In this document: piece by piece, positions 26,533 through 34,795 of the stretch
Position numbering within the stretch: position 1 is the first letter of the stretch
Layout: each line of letters starts with the position of its first letter
Assembly (NCBI GenBank): GCA_031296935.1
Contig: JAVDPD010000014.1
Span: forward strand, 1-64,000
From: Cerasicoccus maritimus
GTDB lineage: Bacteria > Verrucomicrobiota > Verrucomicrobiia > Opitutales > Cerasicoccaceae
Direction of reading: 5' to 3'
Length of the DNA stretch: 64,000 nucleotides
The notes under the pieces: model-generated
What the model was told of the DNA's origin: nothing
What the model saw: the letters and a program-made list of their open reading frames with translations, nothing else
The model's database searches: none
Made by a program: the position numbers and the translations under genes

Positions 26533-27198
26533 GTGTGCCCGTCATGGGCGCGTTGTCATGGGGTTCAAGTCCCCTGTTCATGAACTCAGATAAACTCCAA
26601 GAACTAGCTGATGGCAACTGCGTAATCGTGAGGTTACGTGGGAAGGAAGCCTATGGCAAAGATATGAGCCCACGGACAGTAACGTCATATAAGGCCGACG
26701 ATGCGGGTGAGCTGGCACTACCGAGGAACGTAGTGACGACACTCGCCAGCGAAGCGCCAGCAGAACACACAGCGAAATCCGGAGTTCAATGCAGGAGGTA
26801 AACCACGGGGTTGTGTATCGGAACAACGCGTTCTTACCCGGGGAGGCCTCGCGATCGTGCGATGTCGGTTTCAATCGACCAGCAAATCATCGCGGTTGTG
26901 GCGGCAACGTCATGATTGTATCGCGAGGAGTCAGCCGAGATCATAGTAGCTGCCGGAAGCAAGCCAGGAGTAGCCGCCGACGGGTGACCCGTCCGGTGAA
27001 GAGTCTGGAAGCCTTGACCGCAGTGAAGGATCGAACCGGAGGGGCAGTAGGTGACTGTCAGAGTCTCTGTTCGCAGGCGGCTTTGGCACGGAGAATAAAT
27101 GCTGCTTTATTCCTCGGAACCGTCCGGAACCGCCGGATACGGACCCGTATGTCCGGTGGTGTGGGAGCGGGGGTCAGCGATGGCCCTCGCTACCCGAT
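26533..27198 (+). mobile_element. ORF-less group IIC intron inserted in attC
   Basis: Starts with the conserved 5' end GTGTGCCCGTCATGGGCG. It contains the domain I/III landmark TTCTTACCCGGGGAGG and later CATAGTAGCTG. It ends with domain V (ACCGCCGGA pairing TCCGGTGGT, CGC triad) and domain VI (bulged A at 27192, seven bases from the end). These match the IIC class as known from the Oceanobacillus iheyensis intron. Only short non-coding bases occupy domain IV, so no maturase is encoded; splicing would need one in trans, and none is intact here. Joining the exons gives TTGT/TATGA, a normal R box. Orientation is opposite to the cassettes. Confidence 0.9.
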
Positions 27199-27809
27199 TA
27201 TGATTCCTGTTTCCATGCTTTGACGACCTTAAGATGCCAGACCTCTGAATTAACAGAACTAGATACCTGAATCATTCTGTCTAGTTCAACTTCATCCGGG
27301 TCTGAAAACTGCAACCCGAGGAGAATGTCCTCCGATTCTGTAATTGATGAGCGAAAGTCCAAAATAGCTTTGATGACAACGGGCATGAGTTCCTCAACAA
27401 TGTTAACGTTCTCTGATGAATCGTGGCTCCGCTCCCACATTTCATGAACTATATGCTCGATTGAATCGAACTCTTTCAGATCAGTATAGAAATGCGCCCA
27501 CTCGCAGGCACTCACTTCCGCATAAAGCGATATGTCCGGCCTATTGCGCTGGTAGTCTTTGAGCAGGTCCGGGTGATCCTGAAGGAGTATGAGAGTTTCT
27601 TTCTCAGATTCATTTAGTTTGTGAACGAGTCCTGGAAGATCTCTCTTGGTATTTACTGCACAGGCGATACTGCGTAGCCCAGAAGCTGCAAACAGGGAGA
27701 AACTGTATATTTCAGAACCTGATAAATCGATACTAGCTTTTTCCCAAGCGGACTTCATTCCGCTGGATAATAGCTCAAAAATCATTGCCCTAGATTTTTC
27801 CGTGTTCAT
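27198..27809 (-). CDS. Cassette protein, 203 residues, unknown
   Basis: Starts MNTEKSRAMIFELLSSGMKS; predicted all-helical, acidic, with no signal peptide, membrane helix or family I recognise. Repeated helical blocks (FSLFAASGLRSIACAVNTKRD, SACEWAHFYTDLKEFDSIEH) resemble small immunity or effector-inhibitor folds, but that is impression only. The start at 27809 lies 2 bp inside its cassette (box GTTATAA, 27817-27811). Its TAA stop overlaps the R'' box (TCATAAC), which the ORF-less intron interrupts immediately after. Upstream in-frame codons run through the attC and are rejected. Confidence 0.7.
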   Translation of the reverse strand: MNTEKSRAMIFELLSSGMKSAWEKASIDLSGSEIYSFSLFAASGLRSIACAVNTKRDLPGLVHKLNESEKETLILLQDHPDLLKDYQRNRPDISLYAEVSACEWAHFYTDLKEFDSIEHIVHEMWERSHDSSENVNIVEELMPVVIKAILDFRSSITESEDILLGLQFSDPDEVELDRMIQVSSSVNSEVWHLKVVKAWKQES

Positions 27810-27810
27810 T

Positions 27811-27870
27811 TTATAACGATGAGTGCACTCGCGGCGCGTTAGCGACGTTGAGTGACACGACTGGTTATGC
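27811..27870 (-). other. attC site (60 bp)
   Basis: Minus strand: GCATAAC (R'', 27870-27864) ... GTTATAA (R', 27817-27811). Inner arms GTCACTC and GAGTGCAC pair, and the centre ACGTCGCTAACGCGCCGCG is identical to that of the attC at 28927-28987. It separates the 203-residue gene from the CbrC-like gene. Confidence 0.85.
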
Positions 27871-28335
27871 TTAGCTTGCGTCCCATGTGCAATGCTTCTT
27901 TCCGTTTCGAGTGAAGAGGTAAATCGAGATATCATAATTTCCATCTTCTATCGAGGTGATTGGCTTCTCGGCCAAGTAATTCTCCCAGATGTCGCTCAGA
28001 TCTGAATTCTCTTGGTCTTCTTTTGCAAAGCTGCTGATAAATTCCTCTTTATTGGTGAAATCCACCTTTGAGGCAATCTTCTCGAACACGCAGTAGTCGC
28101 CATCCCTGAAGGGCCAACACCGATCTTGCCAAGTCGGCAAAGCTGGGGTGCGAAAAACTATCTCTTCTTTTTGTTCATCGGTGCCTTCGAATGCTTCATT
28201 TGTTTCGATTTCTAATTCTTTCAGCTTTCCTTCGCTCAGGCAGGCTTCGCATATGCAATCGATGTCTTTTGCTCCATAAAAACCACCACCGTCGAACCAG
28301 ATTCCTTCTTTCCCGCACACAGAACACGACTTCAC
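27871..28335 (-). CDS. CbrC-family protein (colicin-tolerance type) in a cassette
   Basis: Family members have an N-terminal FxYFxNP start, two Cys pairs and an RTPxxxxWQ motif; E. coli CbrC affects colicin E2 sensitivity. Here SCSVCGKEGIWFDG, DCICEACLSEG and RTPALPTWQDRCW are clear, so the Cys pairs could bind zinc. The annotated GTG start (28335) yields 154 residues. However, homology continues upstream in the same frame: KIEFRYFRNPQNFAFRTDG is readable to about 28386, with only ATA, ATC or GTT codons as possible starts before the attC box. Either a rare start is used or the start was lost when the cassette formed. Its ends GTTATCC and GCATAAC match in 6 of 7 bases. Confidence 0.8.
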   Translation of the reverse strand: MKSCSVCGKEGIWFDGGGFYGAKDIDCICEACLSEGKLKELEIETNEAFEGTDEQKEEIVFRTPALPTWQDRCWPFRDGDYCVFEKIASKVDFTNKEEFISSFAKEDQENSDLSDIWENYLAEKPITSIEDGNYDISIYLFTRNGKKHCTWDAS

Positions 28336-28394
28336 TCCATCGGTTCGGAACGCAAAGTTCTGTGGATTACGGAAATACCTGAATTCTATTTTTT

Positions 28395-28474
28395 GGATAA
28401 CGTGGAGAGTAGCTGACCGTCATGGAGCGCCGTAAGGCGCGGAATGAAGGGTCAGCTATCTCGTCTTGTTAGCT
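28395..28474 (-). other. attC site (80 bp)
   Basis: Minus strand: AGCTAAC (28474-28468), then a long stem whose arms ATAGCTGACC and GGTCAGCTAC are complementary around a GCGCCTTACGGCGC hairpin, ending GTTATCC (28401-28395). Nearly identical in its inner 60 bases to the attC at 29472-29552. Confidence 0.88.
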
Positions 28475-28921
28475 TCTCTGTATGGTGGTTTTAATATTCT
28501 GATTCTTTAAGAATTTCGTTGTGACACCAGCAAGGCGCTGGGATGCAGCTATAAGTGAATGGAGAAGAATAGGCTTCACTTGTGAGAACGGAAGCCTTTC
28601 GAATATGAGAAAATTTGCATCTGATGGACGACTAGCACCGTAGCGCACACCATTTTCGTCTAGCCATGAACCACCCCAGAGAGTGTATGTAACATCTGGA
28701 TGGAACATGTCATATTTATTTCCTTCATCATCAGTGTCCATTATAAGGTCAATTTTTCGCCATACGAGGTGGTGCTGAATTGCGCTACGATGCGGGTAGC
28801 GGCCTAGCGAGCCAGTATTGTCCGAGTACCCAGAATCCCTCAGGAACTGCTGGAAGATGGTATCAATCTCCTTGAGGTGCTCTGCAAGCTTAACGTAATC
28901 CTCTGGCGAGTTAAGTGGCAT
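28469..28921 (-). CDS. Cassette protein, 150 residues, unknown
   Basis: Starts MPLNSPEDYVKLAEHLKEID. The N-terminus is helical; the middle contains HLVWRKIDLIMDTDDEGNKYDMFHPDVTYTLWGGSW and RYGASRPSDANFLIFERLPFSQVKP, suggesting an alpha/beta cytosolic protein. No family recognised. The cassette boundaries are exact: opening box GTTAGCT (28933-28927) and closing box AGCTAAC (28474-28468) are perfect complements, and the TAA stop lies inside the closing box. Confidence 0.72.
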   Translation of the reverse strand: MPLNSPEDYVKLAEHLKEIDTIFQQFLRDSGYSDNTGSLGRYPHRSAIQHHLVWRKIDLIMDTDDEGNKYDMFHPDVTYTLWGGSWLDENGVRYGASRPSDANFLIFERLPFSQVKPILLHSLIAASQRLAGVTTKFLKNQNIKTTIQRS

Positions 28922-28954
28922 ATTTCAGCTAACTATGAGCTCTGGCGCGGCGCG

Positions 28955-29464
<510 letters not shown>

Positions 29465-29471
29465 TATATTT

Positions 29472-29552
29472 CGCCGAACGCTAAGAGTAGCTGACCGTCA
29501 TGGAGCGCCGCAAGGCGCGGAATGAAGGGTCAGCTATCTCGTCTGGTTCTAC
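29472..29552 (-). other. attC site (about 80 bp)
   Basis: Minus strand: GTAGAAC (29552-29546), then ATAGCTGACC ... GGTCAGCTAC arms around a GCGCCTTGCGGCGC hairpin, ending GTTCGGCG (29479-29472). Its stem differs from the attC at 28395 by very few bases, so the two share a recent origin. Confidence 0.88.
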
Positions 29553-29854
29553 TGCCCGCTCAGCGGATTTCCGCGTGATGGGAGTTCCTGTATGTATGAT
29601 TCTAGTTGATCTGCATCGCATATCTTGGATATCTCAATATCAACGACTTCCATAAATGCAATGCTTCCGAGATCATAAAATTTATCTTTTTCAATGGGAG
29701 TTAAGTCGCGATTCAGCTTGTTGGCGCAATCAGCAATTAGACCATTAGCGTATTGCTTAAAGATATCATCATATGTGCGAGCATTTTTCATATCTTGTAG
29801 AACGTCGAGGTGTCTCAAGACTGAAGCGCGGAGCGCGAAAGGAATTGAGACCAC
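29549..29854 (-). CDS. Cassette protein, 101 residues, unknown
   Basis: Helical, cytosolic, with segments KNARTYDDIFKQYANGLIADCANKL and DKFYDLGSIAFMEVVDIEIS. The only usable start is a GTG at 29854. It lies 21 bp after the stop of the colicin-immunity-like gene with no attC between, so the two probably form a single two-gene cassette (29546-30104). No family recognised; pairing with an immunity-like gene suggests a related protective role, without proof. Confidence 0.6.
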   Translation of the reverse strand: MVSIPFALRASVLRHLDVLQDMKNARTYDDIFKQYANGLIADCANKLNRDLTPIEKDKFYDLGSIAFMEVVDIEISKICDADQLESYIQELPSRGNPLSGQ

Positions 29855-29875
29855 CGGCTAGTTCGCATTTCTGGT

Positions 29876-30091
29876 TTAGAGTGTGATTGGAGTATAGGCC
29901 AAGGCTTTATCGACCACCTGTGCCGCTGTCATTTTTTCTTCTGGGTAGAATATTAGGTCTGAAACGTTTGGGTCTGGAACATTCTCCTCTAGGACTTCAA
30001 TCATTCGATCTATTTCATTTTCTGATCCTTCTGCATTCTCTATTCTTTCAACGAGAGCGATCAGTTCTTCCCTAGTTAGTTTCGGTTTCAT
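29876..30091 (-). CDS. Colicin/pyocin immunity-like protein in a cassette
   Basis: 71 residues. The pattern LTREELIALVERIENAEGSENE, then VPDPNVSDLIFYPEE, is that of the Im2/Im7/Im8/Im9 bacteriocin immunity family (helix I, acidic loop, SDLIFYP motif). Those proteins bind and block nuclease colicins. No bacteriocin gene is present in the window, so it would protect against toxins made by others. The ATG lies about 10 bases inside the cassette opening box GTTCGCA (30105-30099). Together with the CbrC-like cassette it makes colicin resistance a recurring theme of the array. Confidence 0.75.
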   Translation of the reverse strand: MKPKLTREELIALVERIENAEGSENEIDRMIEVLEENVPDPNVSDLIFYPEEKMTAAQVVDKALAYTPITL

Positions 30092-30111
30092 TTTCTTCTG
30101 CGAACTATTAG

Positions 30112-30137
30112 TTATGCGACATATTTATGTCGCATAA
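30112..30137. repeat. Perfect palindrome at the head of the cassette array
   Basis: TTATGCGACATA (30112-30123) and TATGTCGCATAA (30126-30137) are perfect reverse complements separated by TT. It stands where an attI or a further attC would be expected, next to the first cassette box. It might be a degenerate recombination site, a regulator operator or a bidirectional terminator. No integrase gene follows in 30140-30960. Confidence 0.75.
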
Positions 30138-30304
30138 GTGAATGGTGTAAAGGGTTGATGGTGGTCATTGGGCCCCTGTTTCTGAGGGGACATGGTGCCT
30201 GCTGCTGGAATATGTGATTATGCTAAAGGGGACGATTTGTCCCCCTGCACTTATTGGGCAATTTGCTACTCCTTCCTCTCTAAGTGGCCGCCAAATTGGA
30301 AGCG

Positions 30305-30425
30305 CCAATGGCCAGACTCGCAGTCAGGTCGGTGGCCCGGACTTGCTCGCGCTGCTGCGCCCCTCGGCAAGGAACGCGTCTTTGCCCGTATGCGCCACTT
30401 TACCGCCATGCAGGAAGCACGCTGA
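30305..30425 (+). pseudogene. Second, degenerate copy of the gltX 3' end
   Basis: About 120 bp closely match the last codons of gltX (17085-17206): CGGACTTGCTCGCGCTGCTG, GGCAAGGAACGCGTC, CGTATGCGCC and ATGCAGGAAGC are all present. A single base is missing in the CTGCGCCCCTCGGC part and several codons are changed, and the end reads GAAGCACGCTGA. It lies downstream of a rho-independent terminator-less stretch and marks the right border of the 13-kb island. Most likely it is the original gltX tail, separated from the gene when the island brought a replacement. Confidence 0.85.
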
Positions 30426-30560
30426 CGAACGCACTATTGTGTTGGCGTCGCAAACGTAAGGTTAGTTGTGGCGCGACTCCTCTAAGGGTTCCGACGCAAC
30501 CGCCCCCTCAACGCGAGTCCCTATCTGCGACCCCAACTCGGCAGACCAAGCCCGCCCTAC

Positions 30561-30595
30561 AACGCCTCCGCCCTCACCGGCGGGGGCGTTTTTTT
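30561..30595 (+). terminator. Rho-independent terminator
   Basis: AACGCCTCCGCC and GGCGGGGGCGTT pair over 12 bp (one G-T) around a 6-base loop, followed by a run of seven T. It lies 136 bp after the gltX tail copy and is probably the original gltX terminator. Confidence 0.88.
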
Positions 30596-30617
30596 GCGCC
30601 CGCTCGCCACGCCCCGG

Positions 30618-30803
30618 AAAAGCCTACGTAGGAAACTCGCAAAAGCCTACGTAGGAAACTTGGAAAAGCCTATACGGTTGTTTCCAAAAAGCCTACGTAG
30701 GAAACTCAAAAAGAACCGCTCGGTTCTTTCCTCAGTACAGCATCGGTTGTCGACCAAGTACAGCCACTGTTGTTGCTCCAGTACAGCAGCGGTTCTTTTT
30801 GAG
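30618..30803. repeat. 23-bp periodic palindromic tandem repeat array
   Basis: Four units start AAAAGCC at 30618, 30641, 30664 and 30687, exactly 23 bp apart; three carry the palindrome CCTACGTAGG followed by AAACT. After a perfect hairpin (AAAGAACCG/CGGTTCTTT, 30710-30729), three units starting AGTACAGC occur at 30734, 30757 and 30780, again 23 bp apart. The rest of the gap 30092-30964 shows no gene. Confidence 0.85.
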
Positions 30804-30964
30804 AACACAGGTGTGGGTTTTGCATGGGCAATTTTAGATCTCCCAGTAGCAATACATCGCTTGTGTCGCTGAGCATTGGCTCACTATTTCACAAAGGCAT
30901 CCAAACGCTGGATCCTTTTACGCGAAAGATTTTATTGGCGCCCGCCTAGTCGGTTTTCTATTTC

Positions 30965-31399
30965 ATGTGTATGATCGACGATCCTTGGGCATACCGCGAC
31001 ATCATCATCGACCACGGGCACCATCCGCGGCACCAGGGCTTGCTCGACCCTGCGGACATTGCAGGCGAAGGCGCCAATCCAGATCGCGGTGACGTGGTGA
31101 AGCTGACACTGCGCCTGGCCGATGGCGTGATCAGCGAGGTCGGTTTCGAGTCCTCGGGCAGCACGGTGTTGACCGCCTCTTGCTCGCTACTTGGCGATGT
31201 GGTGTGTGGCCTAATTCCGGTGGACGCCCAAGCCCGCGCCGAGCGGTTGATCGAGCTCGTGACCGGCCCGGATGACGATGGCTGGGACGCTTTTGGCGAA
31301 GCCGAGGCGCTGCGGGGCATCAAGCAAAACCCCGCCCGCGTGCAATGCGGCGTGCTTCCCTGGCGCACGTTGATCCAGGTTTTGGCGGCCAAGGGCTAG
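30965..31399 (+). CDS. SufU/IscU-like iron-sulfur scaffold homologue lacking two ligand cysteines
   Basis: 144 residues with the NifU-N/SufU fold: IIIDHGHHPRHQG, GANPDRGDVVKLTLRLADG, VISEVGFESSGSTVLTASCSLLGD, RVQCGVLPWRTLIQ. SufU accepts sulfur from SufS and is Zn-bound in Firmicutes. The first ligand cysteine (NPxCGD) is Arg41 here and the second (GxGC) is Ser66; Asp43 and the third (Cys128) remain, and extra cysteines occur at 73 and 81. It may therefore work differently from classical SufU, or through the displaced Cys73. No suf genes are adjacent. It would be the original downstream neighbour of gltX if the island is removed. Confidence 0.8.
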   Translation: MCMIDDPWAYRDIIIDHGHHPRHQGLLDPADIAGEGANPDRGDVVKLTLRLADGVISEVGFESSGSTVLTASCSLLGDVVCGLIPVDAQARAERLIELVTGPDDDGWDAFGEAEALRGIKQNPARVQCGVLPWRTLIQVLAAKG

Positions 31400-31435
31400 G
31401 GACATTCATCTTGTATCTTGATTGCTGCTAACGCT

Positions 31436-31672
31436 GCCCCAACGGGGCTGCGCAAGAATAGCCCAGGGTTAAAGCGAACCGCTTGCGGGAAGCGCTACCC
31501 TGGGAACCGGATGCTTGGTTATCTCCCTGCCCCAACGGGGCTGCGTAAGATGTCGTTTTGCGCAATCCCGTTGGGATAGGCGATTTACTTATTCGAATTC
31601 CCAGGGTAGGCATTCAGTCGCTCTGCGGCCTCAAGCCAACCCTGGGCTATTGATGCGTAGCCCCGTTGGGGC
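31436..31672. repeat. MITE-like element with 35-bp terminal inverted repeats
   Basis: Left end (31436-31470) and right end (31638-31672) are reverse complements in 32 of 35 positions; both begin GCCCCAACGGGGCT and contain ATAGCCCAGGGTT. Additional internal copies of CCCAACGGGGCTGCG (about 31529) and CCCAGGGT (about 31600) make nested hairpins. It encodes nothing and fills most of the 450-bp gap between the SufU-like and TPR genes. Confidence 0.88.
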
Positions 31673-31849
31673 AAAATCACTGAAAGTTGAATGTCCGTTA
31701 GCCCTAGAAAATTGCCGGTGGAGTGACGCCATGTGAGGGCCTTTTTGTGCATGGCTTTCGGGGGCGTTTGACCGGTTTTCGCATAGATTTTTTGCTTTAA
31801 GTGACGGCAGCGTGAAAATCGGCGGGCAAATTGCTTTTCCGGTTGGGAA

Positions 31850-34795
31850 ATGCCGAAATCCAGACATGTTGCGCTGCTGATGGTAACGTTTTGCCGCGTA
31901 TTGCTACTGCTGGGGCTGTTGTCTGTGACAACCGCCAAGGCCGCGTTTATTCAAATGCCGCCGACGATGCAGGAGACGTTGCAGCTGGGGGTGACGTCGT
32001 TCACTGAGGGCAAATACGACGAGGCGGCGCAGGCTTTTGAACACTTGGCGGAAAAATATGGCGCTGAGCATCAATACCAGCCGCTGATTCCCACGCTGCT
32101 CCCGATCCACGGCTATGCTTGCCAAATGAGCGACCGGCCGGATGACGCAATAAAGCTGTATTTGCAGTTTCTCGCTTTGGACAACCAGCCCGAGTCGCGG
32201 CGGGCGTTTGTGCTCTTTAGCCTCGCGCAGGCCTATCAAGCTGATGGCGAGTTCGACAAAGCCGTCGAGACCTACCAGGAGTTTATCGAGACCAAGCCGG
32301 ATTCACCCGAAGCCGTGCTCAGCGCGATGCGCCAGGCCGAGCTCTACTTCGACTCCGATGACGATCAAAAGGGGATCGACCGGCTGATAGGTTTTGCCGC
32401 CAGTGAACGCGTCCCGCCGACCTTGGGCGCGCAGGCCCAGCTCCGCGCCTTGCAGAAGGCGCTGGAGTTGCATGATTTTCCGCAGGCGCAGAGCATTTTG
32501 TTTGGCTACGACTGGCAGGTGGAGGTCATGCCCGAGTTGGCCGTGCTGACCTTTGGCGCGCTGGAGGTGGGCAATCATCTGCTGGATCAGGGCAAGTTCG
32601 AAGACGCCATTCGCGCCTACCGTCTGGTGACGCCGCGCACGCTGTTGGTGGCTGCGCAAAACGCGCGTTTGCAGGGCCTGCAAAACGCCTGGACCGAGAA
32701 GCAGCGCGATGCGGGCGACGGCCATCACTCGGAAGCCATTTGGAACGACTACTACCGTGGACTCATGGCGCGGGTGCAGGCTCAGTTGGAGAGCCTCGAA
32801 TCATCGGAGGACTTCACGCCCGGCTTCCAAATGCGCCTTGGGCAGGCTTTCCTCATGGCCGAGCGCGCGCGCGAAGCCTACTTGGTTTTTGAGCTGCTGG
32901 CCGACGATGAATCGCTGGATGACAGCCTCCGCGGCTCGGCGCACTACCGCTGGATTCTGTCCGCGAACGCCTTGGAAAATTGGGACGACTCGCTGCGCAT
33001 CGCGCGGTTGTTTTTAGACCGCTACCCGAACCACCCGGAGGCACCGTCGGCGATCTTCCTGATCTCGGTGGCTTACCAGGAGCTCAAGGATTACCGGAAA
33101 GCAGTCGAGGTGCTCACCGAGCTGCTCGACGCATATCCGAACCACCGCCTGGTGCCGCGCTGGACGTTCAGCCGGGGCTACAACTCGCTGCTGGCGCAGG
33201 ATTACCCGCCGGCGCGCGTGGACTTCGAGGCCTGTATGGCCACGAATCCCGGGCCGCTGCTCGCCGCGCAATGCCGTCTGTGGGACGCGATGAGCTATTT
33301 CTTTGCCCGCGATTACGGCGTGGCCATTGGCAAGTTTGACGCAGCGATTGACGCGACCGATCAGCAGAACCCGTATTACCCGGAGCTGGTTTACCGCCGC
33401 GCGCAGACGCTCTACTCGGACCGCAAATACCCCGAGGCGCTCGTGGCCACGGATGACTTTATTAAGCGCTACCCGGACAACTTGCGCACGCCGGAGGCTC
33501 GCGTTCTTCGTGGCGACATCCTGATGGGCGAGGGGCGTCTGCTCGAGGCCTCAAATCAGTTTGCCCGGGTGGGGCCCGACGCGGGCGCGCTCTTTACCTA
33601 CGCAGTCTTCCAGCGCGGCAAAATTCAGAAAGCCATGGAGGCCTACGATCTGATGATCGAGCACTTTACGGACTTCGTGCGTCGCGAGGACGTGGAGGAC
33701 AAGGTGCGCATCGCCGAGGCGCTTTACTGGATTGGCTGGGCCTACGAGCGCAAAGGCGAGCCCGAGCGCGCGTTCCCGCTGTTTGTTGAGGCGCTCGCCG
33801 TGCATGGCAACGAGGTCAAGGCCGGCGAGACGATTGCTATTTTGCAGGCGCTGCATGGGCAGCACACGCAGTATCACCGTGGCGAGTTGTTGCTCTCCAA
33901 TGCCGATGGCGACGCGATGGGGCTGCTGACCACGCCCGACTTCATGGAGTGGCTGGAGAACCAGCACAAGGTGGCCGTCGAGCGCAAGGAATGGACTTGG
34001 ATGGCGCGGCTAAATCTCTACCGAGCGCAGCTGTACCGCAAGGTGCGCGACGAAGAGCGCGCCGGCAATGCGGTCTTTGAAATCGTTAACAAGGCGCCGA
34101 CCAAGGACCTCGATCCTGAGGCGCTGGCCGCAGCAGGCAGCTTTTTAACGGACCTCGAAATCGAATCGGCGGACGAGTATTTTGACTACTTGATCGAAGA
34201 GTATCCGAAGAGCGCGCAGCTCGGCGCCGCTTACTACGGGATGGCGCGGCTGGCCGTGATGGATGGGGACCTCGCCGCCGCTGAGGCCTGGTTGAACCGC
34301 TTTGAGCTGGAGACTGCTTACCACCCGGCAGGCAACGACGCCAAACTGCTGCGCGGTCAGCTCCTGGTAAAGCTCAACCGGCCGGACCAGGCAATCGACG
34401 TATTGGAGGGCCTGCTGCGCCTCAAAACGGCGCGGGGTCGCCCGCATGCCAAGGCGCTGCTCGGCATTGCGCAGGCCTACGAACTAAAAAACGAGCCGGA
34501 TAAAGCCATTGCTTATTACCAACGCGTTTACACGCTCTACCGCGCCTATCCGGAGGAGATTGTGCAGGCCTATGTCGCCAGTGCGCCGCTGTTTGAAGCG
34601 CGGGGAGATTTGCGCGCGGCTTACAATTCCTGGTCGGAACTGGCAGCCGATCCACGGCTTGAAGACTTTGAGGAAGCACAAGCGCTGGCCGCCGAAGCCA
34701 TGACGCGCCTGGAGCCGATTTTGCCACCAGAGCCTGAAGCTGTTACGGCCGAGGTTGAGGCGCAACCGACCACGGAAGAGGAGGCGTCGCTATGA
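31850..34795 (+). CDS. Large periplasmic TPR-repeat protein
   Basis: 981 residues with a signal peptide (VALLMVTFCRVLLLLGLLSVTTAKA). The mature protein is a chain of tetratricopeptide repeats; clear ones include TEGKYDEAAQAFEHLAEKYG, ADGEFDKAVETYQEFIETKP and KNEPDKAIAYYQRVYTLYRAYP. Such solenoids are protein-protein scaffolds. Its stop overlaps the start of the next gene (ATGA, 34792-34795), which in turn overlaps an ExbB/TolQ gene. The trio is thus one operon of probable envelope function, as is common in Planctomycetes-Verrucomicrobia where large TPR proteins accompany Tol/Exb-type motors. The acidic C-terminal tail (EVEAQPTTEEEASL) lies after the last repeat. Confidence 0.85.
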   Translation: MPKSRHVALLMVTFCRVLLLLGLLSVTTAKAAFIQMPPTMQETLQLGVTSFTEGKYDEAAQAFEHLAEKYGAEHQYQPLIPTLLPIHGYACQMSDRPDDAIKLYLQFLALDNQPESRRAFVLFSLAQAYQADGEFDKAVETYQEFIETKPDSPEAVLSAMRQAELYFDSDDDQKGIDRLIGFAASERVPPTLGAQAQLRALQKALELHDFPQAQSILFGYDWQVEVMPELAVLTFGALEVGNHLLDQGKFEDAIRAYRLVTPRTLLVAAQNARLQGLQNAWTEKQRDAGDGHHSEAIWNDYYRGLMARVQAQLESLESSEDFTPGFQMRLGQAFLMAERAREAYLVFELLADDESLDDSLRGSAHYRWILSANALENWDDSLRIARLFLDRYPNHPEAPSAIFLISVAYQELKDYRKAVEVLTELLDAYPNHRLVPRWTFSRGYNSLLAQDYPPARVDFEACMATNPGPLLAAQCRLWDAMSYFFARDYGVAIGKFDAAIDATDQQNPYYPELVYRRAQTLYSDRKYPEALVATDDFIKRYPDNLRTPEARVLRGDILMGEGRLLEASNQFARVGPDAGALFTYAVFQRGKIQKAMEAYDLMIEHFTDFVRREDVEDKVRIAEALYWIGWAYERKGEPERAFPLFVEALAVHGNEVKAGETIAILQALHGQHTQYHRGELLLSNADGDAMGLLTTPDFMEWLENQHKVAVERKEWTWMARLNLYRAQLYRKVRDEERAGNAVFEIVNKAPTKDLDPEALAAAGSFLTDLEIESADEYFDYLIEEYPKSAQLGAAYYGMARLAVMDGDLAAAEAWLNRFELETAYHPAGNDAKLLRGQLLVKLNRPDQAIDVLEGLLRLKTARGRPHAKALLGIAQAYELKNEPDKAIAYYQRVYTLYRAYPEEIVQAYVASAPLFEARGDLRAAYNSWSELAADPRLEDFEEAQALAAEAMTRLEPILPPEPEAVTAEVEAQPTTEEEASL

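Noticed and set aside
26490..27223. Open frames inside the intron (26490-26801, 26789-27223)
   Set aside because: They lie in ribozyme domains whose structure explains the sequence; no protein family features.
30618..30803. CRISPR array
   Set aside because: The unit is 23 bp with no separate spacers: repeats abut each other, and no cas genes are present.
30140..30960. Integron integrase next to the first cassette
   Set aside because: No tyrosine-recombinase motif or long frame in either strand; only the gltX tail copy, a terminator and repeats.
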